Source of the DNA: Pholiota molesta
Taxonomy: Eukaryota; Basidiomycota; Agaricomycetes; Agaricales; Strophariaceae
NCBI GenBank assembly: GCA_014925825.1
Contig: JACGCK010000105.1
Coordinates: 99,137 to 163,136 of the forward strand
Direction of reading: 5' to 3'
DNA: 64,000 bases
Shown here: piece by piece, positions 1 through 11,453 of the stretch
Layout: every line of letters begins with the position of its first letter
Position numbering within the stretch: the first letter of the stretch is position 1
The notes under the pieces: model-generated
What the model was told of the DNA's origin: nothing
Database searches by the model: none
The model's input: the letters and a program-made list of their open reading frames with translations, nothing else
Position numbers and translations under genes: made by a program

Positions 1-422
1 TGCGAGCTGTACGTGTGCGGCAGACGGCTCTGGTCCGTAGATTTTTTCTTCCTCGACTGCCTGTATCTGTATCCATATCGTATTCACAGCTCTATTTTTA
101 TCTAGTAAGAAGGTCATCCGCGGTGCCCTGACCGACGGGCACAAATGGATATTCCTCCTGCTCACCTTCAACGCCACCGGCGAGGGCGCGGCGTATAAGG
201 ACTCCGGCGTGGTCAAGCTGCACCGCACCTTCGGGCCGGACGTCAAGCCCGTCGTCCCAGCGCCCTCGGCGGACATCCTCGCGGGTATCCTGTTGCATTG
301 GGTGCGTTCCATTTTGCTTCACGGGAAGAAGGGTTGGCTGAATGGGGTCGCAGATCACGAATGGGTTTTCGGATGTGGGGGCGGATGATTGGTTCGAGGA
401 GTGTACGTATGGTGGGACGTAG
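1..422 (+). CDS. 3' end of a Crinkler/RHS-like protein (partial)
   Basis: The 5' end lies outside the window. An exon opening at 106 after a TCTAG acceptor reads KKVIRGALTDGHKWIFLLL and continues to about 301. A GTGCG...CAG intron (302-353, with a CTGAAT branch site) joins it in frame to ITNGFSDVGADDWFEECTY and a TAG at 420-422. The 'LTDGxxWIFLLLTFN ... DWFE' pattern is one I associate with the C-terminal part of Crinkler- or RHS-like proteins that are abundant in Agaricomycetes; this family link is from memory and moderate. The exon before 105 is uncertain because two donors (33 or 37) are possible. The function of such proteins in fungi is not established. Confidence 0.5.
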
Positions 423-3069
423 GCGCTTGAGGGTGTGGTTGCTTGGTTCTTTGGCTGTCTATGACACATCGCAGATCAACAGCGTCGAAGGAATGTGTCC
501 CCAGGCGGCATTTTGAGACAGGTATGGTTCCTGGTTCGTCGGGCGGTTGTTGGGTCTTGGGAATTGCATGATACACGCCGTTCAAGGTGGATTTCCACCA
601 CCGCGGAGCGATTATCCGCTTCAGATAAGAATTGGGATCTGCGAACGCTATCATGAATACATATGATTTGATGAAATTGTCGCGCACTCATAGTTCATTG
701 CTCCATTGCAAAGATTTGGCAAACATGAATTGAAAAAAAAAAAAAAAAAATGTCTCTACTACTACATAGATTATAACATAACATGATATACGAGCGCAAA
801 GCGGATAACATGTAGAACGGTATCCATCCACCAGCAGACGGCATGGGCTGCGAGGCTGCGGGGGGTGAAGAGCGCGAAGACAGTGATCATGACGAAGGGC
901 TGAAGCCTTCGGAGTTCTCGGAATTAACGGGCCGGTATCTTCGATCACGCACAGACCACCCGCTGCTCGCTGTACCGTTCTCTCACCAGGCAACCATTCC
1001 CATCGTTCGTCCTCCAGTTCACCGGCCACCGATACCTTGCTCTGTGGGCTCACGACACGACTAGCGGTCTTATCTCTTCCATGGGCTCGTGCTCTGGGCA
1101 GTTCTCGTGATTGCTCTGACGCTATCCTGCACCCGTGGGACCTGGGCCGCGTTGCATATCGGACATTCTGCTACAGCCTACCTTCCAACTTCCAAGAACG
1201 ACACCGAGGAGCTATGTAGCAAAAGCTAAACCAGCTGCACGTCTTCCCAGGGAGTGCAGGGAGTGACTAGTGCATGTGTGGTCGTCGAGCTGAGTACCGC
1301 GTCCTTCTCTCATACACACGTCCACCCGATTCCCTCCTGCTGCCGTGCCACCCCTGTATGATGTGCAGTTCCTGTGCGGTTCCACACTCTAGAGAGGACA
1401 TCCTTCATGGCGTACTTTGGATCCCACGACCTGTAGCGCTCGCTACTCCTCGTCTGGCGCGTTTTGCCCTGCCTGACAGCGCCGCCCGGGGTGCTGACGA
1501 TGTCGTTGGCATCTCGGGGCGGGCCAAATAATAATAAAATTGGTTGGGTGTCCTCTCTTGCGTGTAGCCCGGTGCAGGTGCTCGCTGGATGGCTACCATG
1601 CTACGTTGGTATCCCATCCGTATTCGTTGAACATCATACCGAGCCCATCGCTCACTTGCGCTTCGCCAAAAACGTGAACTGCATTGATGTATTAGGAGCG
1701 CCTTTATTAGCACTTGCCTCTGCTTGTCGCTTGAGGCTCCCTGATTCACCGCTGCTTTGCTTTGTTGGTGATGACGAGCGGAAGCCCTTCGCACCAATGT
1801 CCAGGTTTCTTCTTCACCAACCCACTCCGTTCATGTCGCCTGCATAAGTAGGTTCGTGTCGATCCTGAAGTACAGATATCATATCTGGGGGTCATCGAAC
1901 CAGATCGAACCCACCTAATTCCGGGCGTGCGTCGGCTCATTGCTTCAGGTTGAAGTTTTCTATCGACCTCGCCCCGTCGTATCATAGCAAACAGGCCGAC
2001 CTAAGGGGTCAACGCTGTTCACATGTCTGCAAACGGTACAGCAGCATCTTTGTCGGCATGGGCTGGACTGTCGGTGGATCCGGGGAGGCGGCGGGGAAAA
2101 CACTGGATGATAGGGTGGTATGGATGTCTATCATACGTGTGAGCGCGCGACGTGTTACTTATTGCTTTGCATCAGTAACTGATATCAGACAATATATTTG
2201 CAGTCCTTTGCGGCTCGTGCTTATAAGGCGGAACGACCTCTGCGTTATCGCCGTGCGGGGAAGCAGATCGCTCCATAATGGGATAAGAGCCCACCGGCGC
2301 GCTACGTCGCCGTCTGCTGTTCTCGTCTCGTTCGTCCATCCCTCTCTCTCAGCACCAGATCCCATACGATTCGTTGAATTTATCCTCCCCAGCGCATCGA
2401 ACAACGATGTGAATATCCAGTATACGTACACGCATAAAGGCTAATACGCGCCAGCCCTCTGTCCCAGCACGTCGGAGCGGACATAACCAGCAATCCCGTG
2501 TCGAGATCACGCGCCACTCGTGGCCTGGGCCTCATCTATCGAATTGGCGACACCACGACACAGAATATCGTCGAGCATGTCGCCGTAGGGACATAGACCT
2601 AAAGTATCGCAGGGTATAGATATAGTGCGCTGCGATTGCAGACGCACGCATAGAAGTCGTTCTGTACCCGGGGATACATCTCGTTTCGACGCGAACTGCG
2701 CGCGAGCTTGGGGCGGTAGGGGCGCTTGTGGATGGGTGTCCTTCGCATTAAATAGGACGAGGGACCTGGGTGGCGTCGCGGCCGCGGGATGGGATGGCGA
2801 TGATCCGTGGCAGTTGGTCCAGGGTGTGGGGAGGCAGAGGACGGACCCAGTGCTCTTCGCCCGCAGCTGGGCACCGTACGTGCACATGCAGAGGAATGGA
2901 ACTCGATACAGTTCTCTTGTCCTCAGTTTGGTCCTCCGTTGGCTGTTCTAGTCCACTTTCATTACGTAACAATAAAATACATTTGCTCATTCGCTACCGA
3001 ATCGATTACAACATTTCCAGACTACCATTTATATTTTGCTCAATTCGAGCTTGCCAGCTTCCCTTCCAA
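423..3069. other. Intergenic stretch with decayed sequence, no intact gene
   Basis: Open frames here are short, overlap on both strands and give no recognisable protein. An 18-base A run sits at 733-750. The only structured part is a gene relic at about 1464-2290, listed separately. The last few hundred bases before 3070 presumably hold the F-box promoter, but I see no clear TATA element. Confidence 0.5.
1464..2290 (+). pseudogene. Relic of an unidentified gene, copy 1
   Basis: This stretch aligns by eye with 6392-7190 over about 800 bp with many substitutions and indels. Shared blocks include the ACAGCGCCGCC-GGGGTG start, the CTTCGCC-AAAA-GTG-ACTGC segment and the GTGCTTAT-AG-CG segment near 2218 and 7110. 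The best-preserved peptide in the other copy reads like VYFAENVDCFDLPEG, which suggests an F-box or LRR-type protein, but I cannot assign it. No frame stays open across the block in either copy. Confidence 0.45.
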
Positions 3070-4999
3070 ATGACGAACAGTTTCGCCAGCATTCCAGAAG
3101 AGCTGAGAATCAGGGTCCTCTCCCTTCTTGATGCTGTTGCTCTAGGCCGCTGTTCAATGGTGCGATCTTACTCCCGAGTCTGATCTCGACAGCAGTTGTT
3201 CAATGCGCGGGGTTCTAGACATGCAAATCCATCTGTGGCACCATCAAGAACTCTTCATTGTTAGCGTATACTATCCAACTTCACATAAACGGCCTGAAAG
3301 ACACCAGATCGTCCGCTCCCCATGCCGATCTCCTCGAGCATCTTCTGCGATATCGCCAGGCGTGGCTCTCACTCGAATTAGTGGAGCCTATTACGCTCCA
3401 TCTACCACACGACGGTCGCACACTTAACCTTGTCGGGGCCGCATTTGCTTGTACGAACATAGAGCAAATCGCGCAAATCATATCGCTACCTACATCCCAT
3501 GATCTCGAGAAATATACGCCCCAGAACATCAGGACCGGGATATTAGTTATGACGTTCACGATGGACCCTACACAGGATATGATAGTGTTACTATATGACG
3601 ATGAGAGGTGAGCACTTGATCCATTCATTGTTTTTATTGTGTAGATCTTAGCGTCTTCGCAGCCATCCCGCGCAGACTGATACCCGCGTCGTTTGTGTCT
3701 ATATTCGTACCATGTCTACCAACCTCCCCCATCCATTAGCGCACAGCAGCTGCCTGATGCTCACGTTCCATCCCAACTTGACTACCGGGTGGAATTCTCC
3801 TAAACAACCTTCTCTACAGATCGCGCATAACATCTTGGTGCTCACTTTCCACGACCCCTCGGAACAGATGCGCGCAATGATATGGGATTGGACCACATCA
3901 GACCTTATACTAGTGCGCCGCATTCATATGTCCTCTCTACTCTATTTGACGGCCATTTGCAGGATTCCTACATTGATCTCGATTCTTTGCTCCAACGAGT
4001 CCCACCCTTGACACATGGGTATGAATTCGCCCTCATCGACCGCACGTACTGTCTCTTCACATCCCCAACCGACTCCGGGTCGATCCGGCTGTACAAGCTT
4101 GTACGCTCTCCCGGGGCCACGTCCGCACCCATCCACCTCGCAACGCTGCATCTTCCGCCCCTCTCCCCCGGCGTCGATCTGGTGCTCACGTCCACCCAAG
4201 CCGGGCCCATCATGGCGCATACGGACGCGCATAGTATCCCGCTTGCGGTCAACGACGACGACCGCTTGCATGTGTTCACGATGATGTACACGGGGGCGCC
4301 CACACCCAGCATGACGATGAACTTGTTCGTGCACCAGCGCGTTTTCATGGGATACGTGGCGCACGACGCGGAGGGACGACCGATGGATATCCCCTGGACG
4401 GCGTGGGGCCCGCGGAACACGCGCATCGTCTGCCCGGGTTATACGCGGATGGCGAAATGGCATCATAGGTGCGCACGCGCGCGCGCGCGCGGCTACACCC
4501 TCCCTGCGGCTCAGCCTCTATTTTTGTCTCATGTGCGTCGCTTGTGCAGCTGTGTCCACGGCCAACGCGTTGTGCAGCATTCACGCGGAAGCAGCAGCGT
4601 CGAGCGCGATGCAGGCCGCGGCCCCCCGGCTTTGTCAATGGAAGTGCTCGACTTCTCCCTCGCGGCCGTGCTAACCGCCCAGGGCGTCCTCCCGAGCCCG
4701 ACGGCGCCGCTGCGTTCTCCGGGGGTGTTAGTGGCGACGAGTATACTCCGGCATCCTTACTTCCAGGGCGATGTCGAGACGCGGCTGCCGTACGTTCGCT
4801 GGACGCGTGAGCTTGCGAAGGAGTACTCTCAGTTTGTCATCAACGAGGACTGTGTTATCGGTTTGGCGGTGCGTCCCCAATTCACTTTGATTTTCAGGGC
4901 TATTTCATCATGGACCATTGATTTGTTCGCTTTACTGTCCGTTTTTTGTAGAGCACCGCGCCGTATACTCTTTCCCTGGATATGTACCCGGTCTGGTAG
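3070..4999 (+). CDS. F-box protein, divergent basidiomycete type
   Basis: Six exons: 3070-3159, 3219-3607, 3663-3912, 3963-4468, 4550-4868, 4952-4999 (533 aa). All five introns are GT-AG, 50-83 bp, and keep frame. The N-terminus (residues 4-40, SFASIPEELRIRVLSLLDAV then CKSICGTIKNSSLLAYTIQL) is an F-box: proline-led helix, LL-D, then a cysteine-containing helix. F-box proteins link substrates to SCF ubiquitin ligases through Skp1. The rest is a long beta-rich region (VLTFHD..., MIWDWTTSDLIL, FALIDRTYCLFTS) of the kind seen in expanded mushroom F-box families, probably the substrate-binding part. The C-terminus (TLSLDMYPVW) sits on a 16-codon final exon. No frameshift is needed, so it looks functional. 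The substrate is unknown. Confidence 0.8.
4469..4491. repeat. Alternating CG run at an intron donor
   Basis: GTGCGCA followed by an unbroken (CG) stretch forms the 5' end of the fourth F-box intron. Alternating purine-pyrimidine CG of this length can adopt Z-DNA. It overlaps the donor site, so length changes could affect splicing. The element is seen directly; the effect is inference. Confidence 0.7.
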
Positions 5000-7446
5000 C
5001 GGTACGACCAGTTGGAAAAATCGAAGACAGTCGAAAACACCCTGCTGCTGTACATTGACACGTATGTGTAGCCTTAGCTTGTTATGGACCTAGAAGGCAC
5101 TGAAACTCCCGAATACGCACTTGCAAGACGCAGGCGATATGCAAGGTATTGGTCAGAGTTGTTGAATCTGGCGCGGGCTTGAACAGTAAGCCATTCCGAG
5201 ATGACGATGCGTGGTGGTTGGCCGGAAGTGGTGAAGGATTTACCCGGATGCGACGGGCCGATACCTCTGATTGCGCACGGTCCACTTGCCTCGTCTTCTC
5301 TCACCATCCACCAACATCCCAGCGCTTGATATCATGCCTCTCGTCATATCTTTTTATCTCTTACCTGTCAAGCTCAAGCTCAAGCTCAAGTACGACCACG
5401 GGCGATTTCGAGACTACTTTCACTTCCATCTGGCGAGTCAGCCGGTGGGCCCGCAGGGATTCAAGCTACGTAGCCTGTTCTTTATTCCTTCGTGTGTACA
5501 GTGTATCCCTCTGTGCGTGTTCCCAACGACGTTCTTCCAATGCCCTCTGTCTTGCCGCGCATGCCCATATCGACTCGCTTTGCATTCCAGAGAGGACATG
5601 CCCGACGGCTCAATCTGATCCCGAGACGGGCAGCAGCTCCGTCTGCTGCGCGCCCGCCGCATCTTGCGTTCGCTTGCAAGCGGCGCCATGAGTGTCGGTC
5701 TCCTCGACACTTGTGGCTTGTACCAGATATTCTGCGATATAGGCCTCAAGGTGATGTCCTCTATTTGAAAAGTGCAAGGAGCGTCGACCGCGTGCCGTGC
5801 ACAGATGCTATTCCATGTCGACACGTCAGTATGCCGCCCTTCTTGCACCCTGCGTCGGGTGTGCGTCGCGCCGCTGCTCGCACGCGCCTTCGTTGTGGCT
5901 CCAAGACTCTCCTGGTTCCAGACCTTGCATATATGCTTGGCGATTGCGGGGGCAGCGCCTGCGCAACGGTGTTATTTTCATTCTTATCTTGGTTTATCCC
6001 AACTTCCTTTTCTTGTATCTCTGAACGGATCAAGATCGACAGCATGGGCCTGCCTTCTTAATTCATTCTCCTCTATTTTTTTTATGAGCCATTTCATGCT
6101 TCAGGAACGCGGGACAGCCCTCGCGGAGGGTGTCCTTGCTGCGATCGCGAAACTTTCCATCCCATCATTGTTCAGATCCATCTCTTCCCGGTACATCGGT
6201 TCCCTCCAACTCATCCACTACAATCCCCCCGCTGTAGTGAGATCCCTCGGTCTCAAGGACATGGGCATCGCGCAGCGCTCTTCGGTTCCTTCCAAGTCCA
6301 GCGTCTGATCGTTGGTTGTTCAGAGTTCCTGCGGGTAGTGTTTGACCTGGTCGATAAAGGGACGATGATGAGTAGTATCGCTGAACTGACCGCAGGCATG
6401 CTTGTGCGCCTGCGCTGCCACACAGCGCCGCCTGGGGTGCACTCACTGGACGGATACCATTTTACATGGGACCCTATTCGCGTTCGCTGGACATGTAAGA
6501 TTGGGATTGGACATCCTAGTACCACCCCCATCGCGCACTCCTACAGTCTACTTCGCCGAAAATGTGGACTGCTTTGACTTACCAGAAGGGCACTTGAGCA
6601 CCTGCCTCGGCTGGTTGCTTGAGGTCTTCTCCCGATTAATTGCGGTGGCCGTCATTTTTGGCGATGGCGAGCGCACACCCTTCGCACTGGTTTTAATATC
6701 TCTGCGTCGCCACACCACTTCGCTCATGTTGTCTGCATATACTAGTATTCGTGTCGTCGATGTGGGGTGCAGATCAGCGAGAGTAACAGCATATCTGGGT
6801 ACCATCCAACGCAAATCGAACCTTCCCGATCCCAGACGCACTTTGGCTCGTTGCTTCTTTAGCGTGAAGCTTCCTAATCCATCGTATCATAGCACACAGG
6901 TCGCCCTTTAATGGGTCAATGCTGCTCAGACAGTATGCCCGAAATTTCGTCGGCGTTGGCTGGATCTGGTGGATCGGGGGACAACGGTGGCCGATAGGGT
7001 AAGTAGGTTGAGCCTCTATCTTATGCATAAGCGGCGCGGCATTTCGCTTGTCGTCTTGCATCGCCCACTAATTTTGGACAATTAAATAGATTCAATGCCC
7101 TGCGCCCCGTGCTTATGAGACGAAGACGGAGTGATCTCTGTGTTATCGCTGTATGAGAATGGCGGATGGCTACGCGGGTACAGGGGGTGGCATTTCGGCG
7201 GAGCACCGCGCGTAAGTGGTAGCAGCATCGTCATGCACCTGGGATAATGTTGACCAGGCGTCGAGTATACGCTGTAGGAGCCGCGTACGTAGTAGTGCGC
7301 ATTGTACCCATCCTGTCTCTGCACCGTCCCAATTTACGCTGAGCATGATCAGTGTGAATTGTATAGAACGTGATGTCCCCAGAGGAAGGGATCCAGAATG
7401 ATGAATCATGATCAGAGAGCATACATATACCCCAGGTCGCAGGAAG
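5000..7446. other. Intergenic stretch with short repeat and gene relic
   Basis: A CAAGCT hexamer repeats 3.7 times at 5369-5390. A degenerate gene copy lies at about 6392-7190. Between 5560 and 6300 there are several medium open frames on both strands, none with a recognisable protein; parts resemble 32760-33100 weakly (for example the shared ATTCGAAGACTCTCCTG-like block). I regard it as non-coding debris plus flanking DNA of the next gene. Confidence 0.45.
6392..7190 (+). pseudogene. Relic of an unidentified gene, copy 2
   Basis: This is the counterpart of 1464-2290, so the two relics flank the F-box gene. It is better preserved: fragments such as APPGVHSLDGYHFTWDP, VYFAENVDCFDLPEGHLSTC and GDGERTPFALVLISL read as protein but in different frames and with stops between. 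The residue pattern recalls the leucine-rich part of mushroom F-box proteins, without enough signal for a firm call. Confidence 0.45.
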
Positions 7447-7896
7447 CTACTGTCCCTTTGATTCCTCCTTTATCTCACCCAGACGGCACCGACCATGCTT
7501 CACCCACTCTGCCCAAAACGTTCTGGGATTATCCACATCTATCCATCCGCCCATGAGAACTGCACTTTCACCCCAAAAATCCGACGAGCAGACACACGCA
7601 CCATCGAAGCACGGCCAGACACCGGCCGTGCACACCTTGCGCGCGATGTCCAGCAGCGTCGCGTCCTCCGAGTCCGGCATCGGGGTCTGGGTCAGCGCCA
7701 CCGCGTCGTTGCCGCCCTTCATCACAATGATGAGGTTGAGGTCCCCGTTGGGCTCGAAGCCGTTCGCGATGTACCTGTACGCGTCGCGCGCGATGCATCT
7801 GATGATGGCGGGTTTATAATCCGTAGGGTCCTCGCAGTTGAATAATTTGGCGATCTTGTCGCCATCTAGCCTATACCCTTTGAGATAAAGAGGCAT
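7447..7896 (-). CDS. Small conserved protein of unknown function (149 aa), copy 1
   Basis: Single uninterrupted frame with an ATG at 7896 (MPLYLKGYRLDGDKIAKLF) and a TAG. A second copy at 34663-35108 is similar across the whole length, so the frame has been maintained for some time after duplication and is real coding sequence. Notable parts are IIRCIARDAYRYIANGFEP, a hydrophobic NLIIVMKGGNDAV strand and a cysteine cluster (VCTAGVWPCFDGACVCSSDFW). There is no signal peptide or membrane span. I do not recognise the family. In both copies a serine-rich gene follows downstream on the plus strand. Confidence 0.55.
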   Translation of the reverse strand: MPLYLKGYRLDGDKIAKLFNCEDPTDYKPAIIRCIARDAYRYIANGFEPNGDLNLIIVMKGGNDAVALTQTPMPDSEDATLLDIARKVCTAGVWPCFDGACVCSSDFWGESAVLMGGWIDVDNPRTFWAEWVKHGRCRLGEIKEESKGQ

Positions 7897-8202
7897 GTTT
7901 GACGATTCGTATAATATTTACTTCGTATAAAAAGGACTTGGGTGATATCGATGAACGTTGGTGTTGAAGAAAAGAATTGAACTCCGCTTGAAGGTAATAC
8001 AGTATAATCAAGGCATAATCGTTATAAGCGACAAGCCAGGAGCAATTCTTGCCTCTCTCTTTCTTTCATCGACTTCACCATCGCAAATCTGCAATGAATT
8101 GCTTTCAAGGCAATCGATCTACCTATCGTGAAAAGGGTTCGCATTGCTAGGATCATAAATCCGTTAAGAACTATTGAAATTTTATAAACTAAGATCACTT
8201 AC

Positions 8203-10595
8203 CTCAATATATCTTCTACTTATTTCAGCGATCCTCTTGTGTCCTGAGGTCGAGGAAACACTATTTTTGAATTGAACGGTGTGCTCGTGCAGGAGTTTAA
8301 CGAGATCCAGATCTATCCATGATTTCTCAAGGATTTCTCTGAACCAGTTGAGCTCCGGATCCTTGAGTGCTATTCGCATGGTTGGATCGGAGCCATCTAA
8401 TTTATAGCGGACACCGAGGTCATCAAGCTTTTCAAATTTGATTCGATGATTCCTTTCGCCTGGTCTACAAGGCAGATGCGGTAAACACTCAATAATGTCA
8501 TATCTAAAGTATATTGCTGCTTACTTTGCACAGATTACTTTGACTATTGCCTTCGCCAGAGCTGCATAGCGTCCACCATTTATGGAGAATTTTCCAGCTT
8601 TTGCCGTATCCTCGAGCAACGCCTTGATAGGAAGCCATTCGGCGTGATCAAACGAACGTATGTCCAATAAGCTTTTGTCGAGATCATTCAATTGTTTAAA
8701 TTCTTCCGCTGATCGACTTGCACCATGAAGCAAAATATCGAAAATATCCTGGCCTTGTGGGTGTCCCATCAAAAGAATTGGAATATATGGTTGGAGAGAT
8801 TGTGGATATCGAGCAATACGATTGAGGAAGAATGAATAAAAATCACTCTGCAAACGGGGGAAAACATCATCTCGACTGCCTCCCTGCACAAAAATCATCT
8901 TGTTAGTCCATTAGTCCATGAATCAATACAAATTCTTGCTACTCGCCAGTCGTTCTAATATACATTCCATGAAACCGCCCCAATCCGGAAAATATAGATC
9001 CACCTCGAAGTTCGAAAATCCTTCCAGTGTTGCCCTTAAATCGAAGTGTGCAAGGTCGTCCACTAACGCGTCGTTGGTAGATGAATGCGACTTGTTGCAA
9101 TTATAAATGAACGCCTTTACTGCGAAGAAGGTTCTGATCCGCGATTGAGCACGATTTTCGATGATCTTCAGCCAGCGCTGCCTGAGGTAAGCATATCCCT
9201 GGCCTTCATCAATGTAGTAGGAAAGCGAACGTGAACGGTCCTTCAAGAAGTCATGAATTGAGGCATGGTAGATTCGTGGCAATTTGTTGTCGGTAGGTGG
9301 TGGAACAAGCAACAAGGCATGCATGTCGACTAAAGCCCTGCGGACATCGAATCCCAGTAGCTCTTCGACCTTATCAAAGTGAGGATCTCTGCAATATCGC
9401 TGCTACAAGCTCGCTCTAGCAATAGTAGGGTGAACACATTTAGCACCTTTTGAACATCAGCGACGGAGCCTAGGATGAAACGATACAACGCATCGAGGAG
9501 CGCGAATGGCGTTTCGTTTCCTGCACTCGCCAAACCTATGATAATTTTCAGCCGATCCGTAGGGCTGTGGCGAGGAGATTCAATAAATTTGATTACAGTA
9601 GCGGCGAAAATAAACTGTCCAGAGGCTTTTGATACCAGCAGATCGACGTCACTTTCAGCCGGCCATCGCTCGTGTAACAATGGGAAATGCTCTTGTTGGA
9701 TGTCGTGGAATTCGGATTCGAAATAAATCTTGATGTCCTTGTCGGGCGTATACTTGTCGTCCAAGACCAGCGATTTCGCGAGCGAGCTGAGCGGAGTCTT
9801 GTTGAACGCCGTGCGTATTTCATATTCTGGGCGACTACCAATGAGGAAAATGATGGGGAAATTCCTCAACTCACTCATGGCCGCTCCGAGCACTTTGAGG
9901 AGCTCCGCTTGTGCCTTATCATTAGGTCCGCATTCGTCGACGCCGTCTACGACCACAAGCCTTGCGAGGCTATTGAATGGCACAGATTTCAAGGCTCGAT
10001 GATCAGCACGCGCATTTGCGTCGAAAGCGAGCGGGAAAAGATTGATGGATCCTTCTCGATAGCCATCAAGAGTGGGTCCGCCATTTCAGGAATGGATCTG
10101 GACAACTGGTATGCGAGAGTCGCGACGAAGTGAGCTAAAGTGTTTCGGCCGTTGGCTAAGCGCCCAAAAAAGAACGACGCCGCGAGGAGGCCCTCTTCTT
10201 CGCACGCCTCTGCGATGCTTTGAGCGATGGCCGTTTTCCCAGAGCCAGCTGGCCCATACAGCCAGGTGATAAATTGCTCTCGCACCCCGGGGTCTTTGAT
10301 CCACTGCATGATGTCTTCACGGATGGCTACGCGCGTGCGCGGGTGGCATTTCGGAAGATCGCCTCGCTCAGCAGCGTCGTGAAAAGCGCCGGGAGCAATG
10401 TCGGCCAGCAGTCGCTTTAGTCCTGAATGGACACTTGAATTGAGGGGTGCGCATGACCATGATGACTGGCTTACCAGGGCGCTCTGTCGTATTGATGGTT
10501 AAATTGCCAGCCACATTTGCGAATGTTCCACCGTAGATGATAGGGTTTTGGGCACTAGCGAGGATATGCTGGTTGCTTTCTGACGCCGTGTTCAT
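8203..10595 (-). pseudogene. NACHT/NLR-like NTPase, frameshifted copy (NLR-1)
   Basis: The start at 10595 gives MNTASESNQHILASAQNP, then YGGTFANVAGN, the usual N-terminus of Agaricomycete NACHT proteins. A GT-AG intron (10423-10474) leads into GAFHDAAERGD and a Walker A motif GPAGSGKTAI; Walker B is VVVDGVDECG. Two single-base frame breaks separate the parts: at about 9987-9994, where IIEP and LKSVPF are out of phase, and at about 9380-9405. Downstream exons (YHASIHDFLKDRSRS, then 8521-8898, then 8203-8400 ending RRYIE) match the intact paralogue at 27483-30631. A possible last exon is 8008-8088. Likely a dead relative of the two other NACHT genes, unless the breaks are assembly errors. Confidence 0.75.
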
Positions 10596-11453
10596 AGTGT
10601 CGCAAGGAAAACCAAGTATGCGGGTCGAAAACCGGGCACACTTTCAGAGATGAGCGCTGAGCTTTATCTAAACCATGAACTAAATTTAGGATCAGGCAGT
10701 GTCCTTACGCACCGCTTTGCAGTCATATATATACGGACAGCCAATTCATATGAATTATTGCAGTATCGCATAGCAAATTCAATTGACATAACCAATTATA
10801 CGACTCACAGCTACAGAAAACAACTGGTAACCACCAAAGCCAAATGAGTCCCTTTATTGACCAAACCGTCGTTGATGAAGACGATCAATTTCTACGCCCA
10901 GCACAAGAAAGCTGTGATGAAGCGCTGCGCCGGAGGCGAACTATGAAGACTCCTTCCAGATGAGCAGAGTATCGCAAGCACTGGACGTATTCACTGCGCA
11001 TGCGATGATGCCGGAGAATATGTTCTGCATCTCGAGGGCGAGATTCTCGACGCCGAGCTTCGATTCCGGGATGGTAGCACGTCAGATCTACGATAAAGGT
11101 CAATATGTAAACATGTAGGTTGTGGGAATGAGACACTCAAAACGCACCTGATCGATGAGGAAAATATCAAGAGATCCATGACATTATTCCAGAGCTCAAG
11201 CTTGAACAGCTCTCAACGTCGCCCCAGACGCAGAAACCCAGAAAAATAGGGCAGCACCGCTCTGTAATGTGACAATGACCAGGCTCCATCAACGCATATT
11301 CGCAAGCCCACACAGATAAGATCACGAGAATACATAGCATAGCGGTGCATATATCAACAGCTGCGACAAACGGCCAACAGCGATAAGGCGAGAAGGGAAG
11401 CGCGCCTGTCTTCCGTATTTGCTCATCCCCGCCCCGCTCGCCAGATCGTAACT
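10596..11453. other. Intergenic, no gene seen
   Basis: Divergent spacer between the minus-strand NACHT pseudogene and the plus-strand serine-rich relic. Open frames are short and compositionally random. No repeat or promoter element stands out. Confidence 0.5.

Noticed and set aside
733..750. A18 run as the tail of a retrotransposed copy
   Set aside because: No polyadenylation signal, no target duplication and the upstream gene still has an intron, so retroposition is not supported.
4015..4638. Arg/Pro/Gly-rich frames antisense and in shifted frames over the F-box exons
   Set aside because: Shadow frames of GC-rich coding sequence with low-complexity composition.
3882..5093. Long 403-codon frame over the F-box gene
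   Set aside because: It reads through introns 4 and 5 of the F-box gene and has a frame-foreign end. The spliced model explains the conserved parts better.
8008..8088. Final exon of NLR-1
   Set aside because: An acceptor and an in-phase 27-codon end exist, but the peptide does not match the Cys/His tail of the paralogues, so I left it out of the coordinates.
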